From Caenorhabditis remanei (taxonomy: Eukaryota; Nematoda; Chromadorea; Rhabditida; Rhabditidae), in NCBI RefSeq assembly GCF_010183535.1, contig NC_071332.1, positions 3,658,001 through 3,722,000 of the forward strand: a stretch of DNA of 64,000 bases, written 5' to 3'. This document shows positions 48,301 to 58,022 of this stretch, piece by piece. Every line of letters begins with the position of its first letter. The stretch's first letter is position 1. Made by a program: the position numbers and the translations under genes. The notes below the pieces were generated by a model. It saw nothing but the letters and a program-made list of their open reading frames with translations. It ran no database searches and was not told the DNA's origin.

Positions 48301-51300
48301 GAATCCTCACGTCTTCAGCTTTTCATACATAAAATATTGAATTTTCTGTCAAAAAAACTGTAATGGAAAAGTACAGTAATCTAGAGTAAAAATACTTTGC
48401 GTATACAAAAATCTAGCGCTTTCAGTAAGCCTCGGACTTAACTTGTGTATCCCGGTGATTATTAATCCCAGAAAAAAAAAACAGATTCAGAATCCTCATC
48501 TTTCTAGATGAGGATGCTGAATCTTATGCACTTTTTGGACCAAATGTTCACATTATTTACCAATTTCCCACGCAGCGAAGGTCGATGCACCATTCTTAGC
48601 GTTCCAGACTAAAACCACCGTAACTCCGCTAATTTCAGTCCTATTCAAAATTTGAAAAGAGATTCAGAATTCTCATTTTCTCAGCTTTTTAGAAATATAT
48701 AATTCTTCTTGATTTTCTTCACAATTTCTCTAGTTTATTGGGCTAGAAGTGTCGATTCCGATATTTTCAAGCGAAAAAAAGAAGGGGAAACTGTGCATGG
48801 AAGTGAAAACAACGGGCTCAGTGAATCGACCCGAATTTCCGTAAATCGGCACTACCATCCGTAAACCCACAGTAACCCACGTAAATCGACATGAGAACAC
48901 GTAAATCTACACCTACCCCCGTAAATCGACATGAAACTCCGTATATCATTTGACTTTTTGACAAAAAAATTTAAAAAATTCAAAAAAAAGTTGTATTTTG
49001 GCGCCAATTATCCGGACCTTGACAAAGTACGATATTCAGTAAATCAAAAAAAATAGTACCGCCCGTAAATCGCAACTAACCCTCGTAAATCGACACAACC
49101 TTCCGTAAATTGGAACTAACTTTCGTAAATCGACATCAGAATGCGTAAACAAAAACTAAACCTCGTAAATCAAGACTAACCTCCGTAAATCGACATTAAC
49201 GCTCGTATATCCACAGTACCGCTCGTAAATTCAAAATACCGCCCGTAAATCGCAACTAGTCCTCGTAAATCTACACAACCTTCCGTAAATCGACACTACC
49301 TCCTTAAAAACGACTGAAACCTCTCCCAAAAAAACTCCAAAATAAGTGAACTCTCTCTCGTGTGAAACAAAAGTGTCGTCAGATGGAAAAAAAAGAAGAA
49401 AAGAAACAAAAAAGTCTGAGGAAGGGGAGGATTAGGTTGAACTCATCGTCATCCTCAACTCCCTAATCCTCCAAATGATAAACTCTTTGAAAAGTCGAAA
49501 AGGGGGCGGAGCCTAATTCGAGGGGGACCTGCGACCTCTAAGACTACTGTAATGGGTTGTGTGGGATGACATTTCCGTTTTTTTCCAAATAAAACGAAAA
49601 TTCGAGAATCTGGTTGCCACGTCACCAGAAGGCTCATTAAAGCGGGGTGCCGTTTGACATTTGACTAAAAAAAAGGGGGGTCTTAATGGGAGATCATAAA
49701 AAAAAAAGGGGGACACTTTTTGCAGGGATACGGTAGACATTTTTGCAAGATGAAGAAAGGAAGAAAATGTAGTTTGTAGTCGCCTAGATGGTGCATCTGC
49801 TCGAAAATTACAGTTTTTCCAAAATTTCGAATTTTTGGCTTGGCCCCTCCCCCCATGTACCCCGACTAATATTTTGGGGGCGGAGCCTAGAATTTGAATG
49901 AAAAATTAAAGATAGGCAAACTCCGAAAAAGGGTTAAGTAGGCTCCGCCCACTTTTCGATTTTTCTCAATAACTATGAGAAAATGGGAAATTTCAAAATT
50001 ACTGCGTAGCGACTGTGAAATCCTTCAAATATATGCAAACGCGCTCCACCGAGACTTTTTTGAGTTTCCGTGAAGCGCGTTTGCTAACTAGTTGAAAAAC
50101 CGCGAAAAGCAAGTGCGCTCTACCGAAATGTTCAGAGAAAAAGTTCAATTGAGCGCGTTCGCTCACTACTGAAATTTCGAAAAACCGTGAAAAGCAAGTG
50201 CGCTCTAACGGCTGGCGCAAATATGGTGCATCGACTTCAAAAAAAGAAAAAAAATCCGTAGATCAGAAAAAAATTACCTAATCTTTGAGTCAAAGTAAAA
50301 ATCTGCACCTAGACTCTCCCGGAAATGAAAAAAAAGAAATGACGTCTCCATATCTCAAAATACAAAAGATAACTAGAACAATAGCAGAACGCTTATCTCT
50401 AGAAAATTTTCCCGACGACAACTTTTTTATTTCGGTGGATAAAAAGAAGAAACCTATCATTCAGAAGACACGGATTGAAGGCACACACACACACTTCACT
50501 TCAATTCGAACTTTGACGCCTTCATCCTCTTTTTCGCGTCTCTTCTTTTTCACTTCCGTCCACTTCTATTGTGCTTCTTATACGTGTTGCCTCAGCTTTT
50601 ATAACATCTGCCAATTAGTTTCAAAGAATGTAAAAAAGAGAAAAAAGAGATTCCGTCGAGCCGGATTCGAACCAGCGACCTAAGGATACCCACTGACTCT
50701 ACAGTCCTCCGCTCTACCAACTGAGCTATCGACGGCACGGAAGAACTGGGGGTGGCGGGGTAATCAGGAAAGTGAGGAAAACGGGGAGAGGGGACGAGGA
50801 GAGCGATCAGAAAGAATGATGACACATGTGTTAATTATCTATTGTAATGGCGAAAAACCAACAATTTCGAAAACTGAGAGCATTTCGGTGGAGCGCAGTT
50901 ACTGAACTATTACAGCTGGAGTAAAAGATCCCAGAAAATTTGAAAGATAAGTTTTTTTGTGAAAATCGGCGGAGCGCAATTGCTCAAAATTCAATTTTTG
51001 AAAATTCAAAAGTTTTTCGTTAAAATTTTTATAATAATCACGTTTTTCTAATCTTGCCGCTCTTAATCATAAGAGCTCACTATGGTGCATCGGCTCCGAA
51101 TAATGGTGCATCGACATGAAAATTGTTGTTAAAAAGCGAATTTCGGTAGAGCGCAGATGCTGAAATTCAAAAAAAACTGTCGCCAAACGTAAATTTATGA
51201 ACATTTCAAAAAAGCAGCAAAAAACTCTAGATTTTTAAAAGAATTTTTAAAAAACCCCGTTTTTAATCAATTTTCAGTGGAGCGCGTTTGCTGAGCGTGC

Positions 51301-53465
51301 TGTGAAATAATATCAGAATTCTAAAAACCTAAAGCAAGTGCGCTCTACGGCAAAAAATTATTCGGCGGAAGTTTTGAAAACGCGCTCTACTAAAACCATG
51401 ATATGGTGCATCGGTATCAGTCACTCTCAATTAAATTTATATACAAATTGGCTGCGTAGCGACTTATGTGAAGAAAAGCAAACGCGCTCTACTGCGAAAT
51501 TTCTCTGAATTATGGGGATATGGTGCATCGACTTCTTCATTATGGTACCCATCATTATGCATCTGTCACAAAAATTCAATTTTTTTTTCATTTTTCGGAA
51601 AAATAAAAAAGTTCTGAGAAACCCTCCACCCAAAATAAAAATAAAATAAGTATCCGAATATATAATCGCATCCTGAATAACCGAGCGCCATACTCACCGT
51701 CTCCTGGCTGTAGTTTTCATAATAAGGGACACGTTTGATGAGATAGTAGTCGGACGTTGTGTTCTGCAACATTTTGATCTACCGGGTTCGTTAGAGCGCG
51801 CTTGCATTACTGTCTTAACTTTTTTGCTTTTTTTTGTTGAAATTCTTAATGACCTCACTTTTTTGCAATTACTCAAAAAATAAGAAGGAATTTATTTATT
51901 TGTGCTCATTGAGCATTTCATTGGGGCACATAAAAATATGAGAAACGGATAAACACCGATTTCCGATTTCCGGGTAAACTCAACTTAAACGTTCAAAGTT
52001 TTGGAAGGATTGGGAATCCTTAAAAATGGAAAGGGGAGAGACGCAGAGAAGCTAGAGTGTCGAACTTCACTGCGTCTCTCAAATGGCAGGCTCTATTTTG
52101 AAGCGTTGTATCTCAAAGGTGTGAAAAGCTAGAAAAAAGTTGATAACTGATGAAATGTAGGAAATTTTATGCAGATCATTTTGTTAGTTAACAACACTTT
52201 GATAACTGTTCAGGTTTTTGAGATACAGGCGTTTCAAGATTAGACGGTAAGATCGAAAGAGTTGGAGGGCGCGGAGAAGCGAGAGTGTCTGATTTCTCTG
52301 CGTCTCTTTTTTGAGGTATGTTGAATGGAATTTGAAAACTGAACAACTTAGATACAGATACAAATAAAGAGGGTGCAGAGAAGCTAGAGTGTCTGATTGT
52401 CTGCGTCTCTCAATTAACAGTCTCGATTTTGAAGCGTTATATCTCAAAGTGGTGAAGAGCTAGAAAAAAGTTTTCAACTAACAAAATGTAGGAAATTTCA
52501 AGTACAATATTTTATTAGTTAACAACTTTTTGATAACTATTCAAGTTTTCGAGATACGGTCTTTAGAACTTGGCAAACAATACTGGGGATTGTACTCAAA
52601 CTTTGAACTATCATAACTAAAAACCTAGAATAGCTAGGAAAATGTTGTCAACTAAGAAAATAAAGCTTATTGTGTTTAAATTATTTTTGTGTTTAAAACC
52701 AATTGATAGCTATCTCCGCCTTTGAGTTATACCCATTTAGGGATGGAGAGTTCTAGAGAGAGAGAGAGCGCGCAGAGAAGCGAGACTGTCTGATTTCTCA
52801 GCGTCTTTTACTCTAGGTCAATTTTGCATAACTAATTGGTCATAAAACTACGAAAAATTGGCCTGTAAAAGAAAAATGACTCAAAAAAACTTCGCGTCTC
52901 CAGCAATTCCGAAAATAAACCCAAAAAACTCACCGAGTAGTAGTCCATCGTGGAATTGAGTACATCCTCTCCGGACTCGTCGAACTGAAACGGTTGCTCT
53001 TGAAGCATGGAGACGATAAGAGGATCGGTGACCGCCTGAGAATAGAAGAATGTAACGGAATGGAATGAAAATGTGATTAGTGGGGGGGGGGGGGGGGGGG
53101 TTTTCAGGCTACTAAAAAAAAGAGGAATGAACCTATTCTCCACCCCCATGGTACACGTCAAATGATGCGACAGGAAATAGATTTTGGATGAGTTTTCAAG
53201 TTTTCAAGTGATGATCTCATCTTTTTCTCCAAAAAAAACAAAAAAAAGAAAAATATTCCGCGCCCACCGCACCACCTTTATATCCGCCCTCGCTTCCGCG
53301 CCGCCGGCTCACTCTCATGGCGCAACTGGTAGCAAGCCACCCTATCAATCTCACTACCCTGGTTCGATTCCCTCCTCCCGCCAATAGTTTTTTTCTTCTT
53401 TAATTTACATTTTGACACTATAAACTCACCTCCTGTAAGCTGAGATTCGTCAGAATCGACTCCAT
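35341..53465 (-). CDS. Orphan rhodopsin-family G-protein-coupled receptor
   Basis: Thirteen exons, 5' to 3': 53430-53465 (ATG), 52934-53035, 51694-51763, 42296-42405, 40765-40938, 38839-38916, 38628-38785, 38230-38386, 37411-37553, 36567-36895, 36418-36521, 35526-35603, 35341-35478; 558 residues. The N-terminus is extracellular, Tyr-rich and acidic, with four N-glycosylation sequons (NLS, NST, NTT, NYS). TM1 is HLGALSVILNLFVIIALL; TM2 VFYVIVLHCAVLDVARGVCL; TM3 runs into TTNEYIVIRYPLHYRRYF, in the DRY position; TM4 and TM5 share exon 38230-38386; TM6 is IYVIGSVLIVDLLFLCPYSG; TM7 IRWWLQVLIGVHSVCQPLCY, in the NPxxY position. A long Ser/acidic tail ends DDSPLV. No cysteine appears in the predicted second extracellular loop, so the class A disulfide seems absent. 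Ligand unknown. Joining of exons 51694-51763 and 42296-42405 is the weakest call; 51698 (phase 0) with acceptor 42433 is an alternative. Confidence 0.87.
36567..36895 (-). CDS. GPCR exon encoding TM6, TM7 and start of C-tail
   Basis: Largest exon of the receptor (329 nt, entered in phase 2 and left in phase 1). It encodes the end of intracellular loop 3, TM6 (IYVIGSVLIVDLLFLCPYSG), a short outer loop, TM7 (IRWWLQVLIGVHSVCQPLCY) and a basic helix-8-like stretch (FRMTEFRRLACCNPRRPW) with a CC pair that could be palmitoylated. Splice sites are CAAAG at the 5' end and G|GTAGGT at the 3' end. Confidence 0.88.
37010..37300. mobile_element. Family D foldback element
   Basis: Outer arms GTTGACAACGTTTTGATAGC... 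and TATCAAAAAGTTGTCAACTG, next arms CTCAAAAGCG/CGCCTT, and an inner GAGACGCAGAGAAGC-type hairpin. Similar single copies lie at 41239-41505, 46857-47120 and 56985-57245. Confidence 0.75.
37690..40735. repeat. Amplified family D hairpin array in GPCR introns
   Basis: About ten imperfect units alternate a TTGACAACTTTTTGATAGCT hairpin with a GAGACGCAGAGAAGC...GTCTGCGTCTCTC hairpin, at roughly 250-300-bp spacing, interrupted only by the small GPCR exons at 38230-38916. A second array is at 51980-52800. Confidence 0.75.
42627..42698 (-). tRNA. tRNA-Thr (anticodon AGT)
   Basis: A complete cloverleaf reads on the minus strand: 7-bp acceptor GCCTCAT/ATGAGGC with discriminator A, D-arm TGGCTCAGTGGCAGA, anticodon stem TCTGT/ACAGA around loop CTAGTAA (anticodon AGT), and T-arm with GGTTCGATTCC. 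It lies in the 9.3-kb intron 3 of the GPCR gene, same strand, and is followed in its transcription direction by a T-rich run. Confidence 0.93.
43200..46220. repeat. ATGGTGCATCG motif swarm in GPCR intron 3
   Basis: More than twenty exact or one-mismatch copies, mostly in one orientation, interleaved with ATTATGGTACC(A/G)ATATGG and with GCAAACGCGCTCTA. A segment of about 200 bp (44380-44560) recurs at 45890-46100. Scattered further copies run to 53751. Confidence 0.8.
47459..47540 (+). pseudogene. tRNA-Leu/Ser-like pseudogene
   Basis: It contains an A-box ATGGCCGAGTGGTCTAAAGC as in type II (Leu/Ser) tRNAs, but the B-box region (CCAGTTCGGTTTTGCCC) is degraded and no acceptor pairing is visible. 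Confidence 0.5.
47738..48756. repeat. 1.02-kb palindrome
   Basis: Left arm begins ATCGACACTTCTAGCCCAAT; right arm ends ATTGGGCTAGAAGTGTCGAT. Arms pair for several hundred bases, with both ATGGTGCATCG and GATTCTGAATC repeat words inside. The centre is near 48250. Confidence 0.8.
48838..49310 (+). repeat. CGTAAATCGACA tandem array
   Basis: About twenty imperfect units of 19-21 nt with core CCGTAAATCGACA(C/T)TACC, interrupted once by a 90-bp A/T-rich stretch (48955-49045). Confidence 0.8.
49320..51690. other. Distal part of GPCR intron 3
   Basis: GGGGGCGGAGCCTA motifs (49500, 49877), tRNA-Tyr, and scattered AAACGCGCTCTACC and ATGGTGCATCG motifs (49990-51540). No exon between tRNA-Tyr and 51694. 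Confidence 0.5.
50652..50735 (-). tRNA. tRNA-Tyr (anticodon GTA) with a short intron
   Basis: The minus strand carries a tRNA-Tyr with acceptor CCGTCGA/TCGACGG and discriminator A, D-arm GCTCAGTTGGTAGAGC, anticodon loop beginning CTGTA within stem GAGGA/TCCTT, an intron of about 11 nt just 3' of the anticodon, and T-arm GGTTCGAATCC. The intron-containing GTA form is the usual eukaryotic tRNA-Tyr. It lies in the same GPCR intron as the tRNA-Thr gene. Confidence 0.93.
53082..53100 (+). repeat. Poly-G tract (19 G)
   Basis: An uninterrupted run of 19 G on the + strand in GPCR intron 1, so the receptor transcript carries poly-C here. Confidence 0.95.
53314..53385 (+). pseudogene. tRNA-like sequence in GPCR intron 1
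   Basis: CATGGCGCAACTGGTAGC resembles a D-arm and CTGGTTCGATTCC a T-arm, spaced as in a tRNA, followed by CCTCCTCCCGCC. The acceptor and anticodon stems are imperfect. Confidence 0.45.
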
Positions 53466-53847
53466 TTTTGCTTCCTTTTCGCTGGATGATCAATGACGAC
53501 GATGAAGAGGAGTAGAAGAAGAAGAGGGCAGAAGAAGAGATATTCCGCGTGATGACAGACTAAATGCCTCGGGGCGATATCTGACAAACTCATTCAATTA
53601 TAACAAAAACAGAGAGAATGGCACAAAAATATGTATGTATAAGGAGACAGGGAACGGATAGTGTGGGGGATTGGGTCATTTCTTGTTGTCTTAAACTACA
53701 AAATCTGGAAAAATTGAGTAAATCCCTAAAACGGTACATTCAGCTCAAATATGGTGCATCGGGGGACGTTCGCCAGCGCTGCGTTCCCTTAAAGTTGCGA
53801 AAACCACCAAACATCTATATCGCTTGGCGCCACCTACATTTGTGTCC

Positions 53848-53865
53848 CTCGTGGCCGAGTGGTTA
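53848..53865 (+). pseudogene. 5' part of a tRNA-like sequence interrupted by an element
   Basis: CTCGTGGCCGAGTGGTTA is a textbook type II tRNA A-box region. It stops exactly where the 1.06-kb inverted-repeat element begins. A B-box-like CCAGGGTTCAA resumes beyond the element at about 54957. Confidence 0.55.
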
Positions 53866-54929
53866 CACAGGTGAACCGCGATGGATCCTATATGTGAAAG
53901 TGTGCATATAGCGTCCTATATGTGTCCATAAATGAAACGTGGACCGCGCGTGTGGCGTATATGTGCTGTCGTCTTTTCCTTGTACTGGCCGCGCGTGCAT
54001 CCATATAGCATCCATATACGTTCCATATATGATCCATATTTGTGGGTGGCGGCCGACCGCCGCAACGACGCTCCGGAATTACACGTGGGCGTGTTGTTTA
54101 CCGTAAATCGACGCGACATTATTTTTTATAAGTCCGGGCCCATTTTCTCCGTTCCTCGAAGTTTTTCAGCGAATTTCTTAGTTATTTTTGCTGAAAACAG
54201 ATAATGGCAAATTTCAAAAGTAAAAATAAAAATATTTAAATTTGCGGTAATTTCTTTTTTCAATAGAAAACTTGTCGTTTTCTCAAGAAATTAGAATTTT
54301 AAGTTTTTGTTGAGAAGTTCGGGTCTGATGTTCCGCTTCACTTCGGTATGATAAGAAATCATATTTTTCAGGTGGATTTAAAGGTAAGAAGGTAAGTATT
54401 TGTCATACCGAAGTAAAGTAAAAATACCGGACTTCGAATTTCTTCGACGGGTATCATTTTCTTTCAGAGTTCAAAGAAAAGCTTAAGAATCAATTATTGT
54501 TTTATAACCGCCAATCTAATTTTTTTATTTTTATATGAAATCCTGTGTGGTTTTCAATTTTTCACGAAATATTGCCATTATCTGTTAAAAAATGAAGAAC
54601 TTTGAGAAAAAAACGGAGAAAATGTACAAGTCCGAGAAATGGAAAGTGAACAAGTTGAAAAAGGAAAAGTAAAACAACATTATAGCATTACATAACAATC
54701 ACAACAATGAATTAGGCCTTTCTAGTGTTTCATACGGAATAATCAACCAAATACGGTTGGTAGAATTAATGCTGATGTGCTATCCATATACGATCCATAT
54801 GCGCCACACGCTTTTCGGCCGACCGCGCGTGGATCCATATGGACACATATAGGACACAACCCTGATTCTTTCTAGCTGCATATACGCCACCGCGCGATCA
54901 CATATAGGATCCACAGCGGTTCACCTGTG
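53866..54929 (+). mobile_element. tRNA-associated inverted-repeat element, copy 1 (1.06 kb)
   Basis: Terminal inverted repeats begin CACAGGTGAACCGC and continue imperfectly for about 30 bp (GGATCC, TATATGTG). Host TA is present on both sides, consistent with a 2-bp duplication. Subterminal regions are rich in CATATGGATCC-like steps. An internal CTTCGGTATGA/TCATACCGAAG hairpin is also present. It carries no coding sequence and interrupts a tRNA-like A-box. Confidence 0.8.
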
Positions 54930-54975
54930 TAGTGCTACTGTTTGCCGCGCGCGCATCCAGGGTTCAATTTTTTCC
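54930..54975 (+). pseudogene. 3' part of the interrupted tRNA-like sequence
   Basis: Directly after the element, TAGTGCTACTG continues a D-loop, and CATCCAGGGTTCAA looks like a T-arm. With the stretch at 53848-53865 it would form one tRNA-like unit once the element and one TA are removed. Confidence 0.45.
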
Positions 54976-57336
54976 TCTGGTCAAAACCTTTTTTGCACTT
55001 TTTAAAACTGAACTTCCTTTTTCTCATAATGTTCATTTCAATACATTTCCGGTGTGGGGTGCTCCTCATCGAAATGCGATTAGGGCTCTTCTCCTTTTTT
55101 GCTTGTTACACCAAATGCACTTAGAAGACGCTGCGGCGAACTGGGATTTTGTCTTTCAAATGAGAACGAAAAGACATAAAAAAGGAAAATGGGATCCCCT
55201 AGGCATTCTTAGCCTTTTTGTCCGTTTTTGAGACAAGGATAAAACGAGGATAATTGGAAAGGAGAGAGAAGGGTCATTTGCATAGATAAACGGGGTGTTG
55301 ATTCTGAAAGAATGGGATTTATTGGGGGCAGAGAGAGCACAAGGGCAACACATGTGCGCACATGTACTGATTTTTGATTCCGATGAAGAGAATCAGAAGA
55401 AATAAGGAAAAAAAAACGATGAAGGCTAAATGTTGCCATATGTAATGTCCTGGATATATTATAGTTGGCTTAAAATCAAAAAATGTTCGAAATTTTTGGG
55501 AAAATTTTATATGACTGGAAAGCTGAAGACGTGAGGATTCTGAATCTATAATTAGATTTTATGAGAAGTCAAAATTAAGCGAAATACGACACTTTGAATT
55601 TTGACGTGTTTTCCGTCTGAAGTCACCTGGATATCCTAAATTTCAAAGCATCGTATCTCGGTTCGTTTTAATGATAAAACAAATTTGAAAACTGTTTCCG
55701 AATCCTTGAAGTTTCAACATTATAAACATATAAATATCTTTCTGACAACTTCAACTTATTAGTCTCTAAACCATTACCAAAGCTACCCAACTTTACTTCC
55801 GCGCGGACTACAGTCGATGCATCATGTTGCTGTAACCCGCTACATAGTTAAACTAAACGTGTAATTTTCCGAAAAATCCAAATATCAAAGTCTAGTTGTC
55901 GTTTACAAAAATAGATGCAAAAATATTGTGAATTGGTTCAGAAACTACTTTCAAAAAAAAAATTTCAGAAAAAATTTTCAAAAAAAAATTATTTGACTTT
56001 GAGATTTAGACAACCATAACTATCTAAGAAGCGTCCGCACAAAAAAGTTGTCAACTACAAAACGCGAGAGAGAGAGCGGAGAGACGCAGAGAAGCTAGAG
56101 TGTCTTTTTTCTCTGCGTCTCTGTGTGTAGGCAACCCAACTTTAAAGACGCATATCTCGAAAGCGTGAATAGTTATCAAAAAGTGGTCAACTACAAAAAT
56201 GGAGCTCTATTTTTGATCTACACAATGAATATATTTTTGATACGTTCAGACAGGCACAAACTTGGAGCAAAAGCAAGAAAAGCTTTTTTTTCTGATTTTT
56301 TCAAATAAAAAAAAACTCAGAAAGTAAGGAATACTCAATTTTTACAGAAAAAGACATCTGAGTGACTAAATTGTCAGAATTTAAAAGTTCTAGGCTACCA
56401 AAAATGAACAAATACACTACTCCAGTAGATCTTGTCATAGCGCGTCAAAGGCGCGCCAGCCTTCATAAAAATAAAAAAAGCTCAAAAGGTATTCACTTCA
56501 CAACATTTTCTCCGTTTCTCTCAATTTCATATTTATGTACGCGAGTATGTTTGAAGTGCCAAGGGTCTCTCAATTTCGGAAATAAAAATTTCCAAAAAAA
56601 AAAAAAGTTGAAGAAATAAAAATGTGCACCACCTCATCTACGTGTATACCCTGACCCTCACCATTAAAAATTCAAAGAACTCTTTTTTATGGAAGTAGTG
56701 AGAGGAGGAACGTGTTGACCCCTCCCCTCGCCTTCATTCTGGAAAACTTCCCCGCAGATATTTATTATTTTGCAAAGAAAGAAACCTTGGTGTGTAGAGG
56801 AAGTCTTGGAGAGGAGGTGAGGGGGCGGGGCTTAAAGGAGGGAAGTGAGTGAGGGATGTCTTTTCAGAAGGGTCACCCCTATTTTTTGAATATTCGGTTG
56901 AAAATTGATCAAAAATTGGTCAACTTTGAGAGCGCGTCACGGAGCCCCCTGCCACCCAATTTAATCAAACTTTCATTTTTTCGGTAGATCAAAAATAGCT
57001 CTACATTTTTGTAGTTGACAACTTTTTGATACCTATTCACGCTTTTGAGATACGCGCGTTCGAAGATTGCAGAGGGAGAGTGAGAAACGCAGAGAAGCGA
57101 GAGTGTCTCACTGTCTGCGTCTCCTCTCTCTCTCTCTCGCTCCTCTCTCTTCCCAAACTTTGAGCGCGTGTATCTCAAAAGCGTGAATAGCTATCAAAAA
57201 GTTCTCAACTACAAAAATGAAGATCTAGGTTTGATCTACACAGTCGTTTTAATTTAAAAACGGGATGTCTGCCTATGCCTGCGCGGTGGATAGTTAAAGT
57301 TGAACAACTTTTATGGGAAAAAGATTTTTTGGAGGG

Positions 57337-57880
57337 TCGGGATCAGGCTTGGTCGGAGAAAATTTTTCGGAGAATCGGAGAATCGAAATATTCTCCGAAA
57401 AAAAAAGTCGGAGAATCGGATATCCGACTTTTTCTCCGAAAAAAAAAGTCGGAGATTCGGATATCCGAAATTTTCTCCGACTTTTTTTCTCGGAGAATCG
57501 GAGAATTTCGGATAATTTCGGAGAATCCAAAAATGTTCCCAAAAATGCTTCTAAAACGGATTTTCTTTTGCGTTTTTGAGAATTCACCTTTCTAAAACAT
57601 GTTTTATCAACATTAAAAGCGTTTACCAGTAGAAATATCATCAAAACAGGGTTTTGAGTGTCGTCGTCTCCGGTTTTCTCCGAAATTCTCCGACTTTTTT
57701 TTCGGAGAATCGGAGAATTTCGGATAATTTCTCCGAAATGAAAAGTCGGAGAATTATCCGACGGATAATTTCTCCGAAAAAAAAAGTCGGAGAATTATCC
57801 GTCGGAGAAATTCTCCGAAAAAAGTCGGAGAATCGGAGAATCGGATTATCCGATTCTCCGACTCCGACCAAGCCTGGTCG
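57337..57880. mobile_element. Palindromic element built of TCGGAGAA/TTCTCCGA steps
   Basis: Ends AGGCTTGGTCGGAG and CTCCGACCAAGCCT are inverted. The interior is largely TCGGAGAATC and TTCTCCGAAA blocks able to fold on each other. A 100-bp unique core (57545-57650) separates the two halves. Confidence 0.75.
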
Positions 57881-58022
57881 GGATGTAAAAATCATAAGTT
57901 CTGTTATAATTACCAACTTTGTCCGTAATTTCCGCGAACTCGGACAATCGAAAAAGAAAGTTACAGTCTTTACAAACGTTAGCTAGCTCTTACAACTAAA
58001 CCAAGGGTAACTTTTGTCAAAA

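Larger units (their letters stand above)
53466..58022. other. Intergenic region upstream of the GPCR gene
   Basis: It contains the interrupted tRNA-like sequence with element copy 1, a family B remnant (55519-55720), family D elements (56040-56225, 56985-57245) and the TCGGAGAA palindromic element. Short open frames here fall in repeats or simple sequence. No gene seen. Confidence 0.5.

Noticed and set aside
57275..57986. Several Arg/Ser/Lys-rich open frames
   Set aside because: All are readings of the TCGGAGAA palindromic element.
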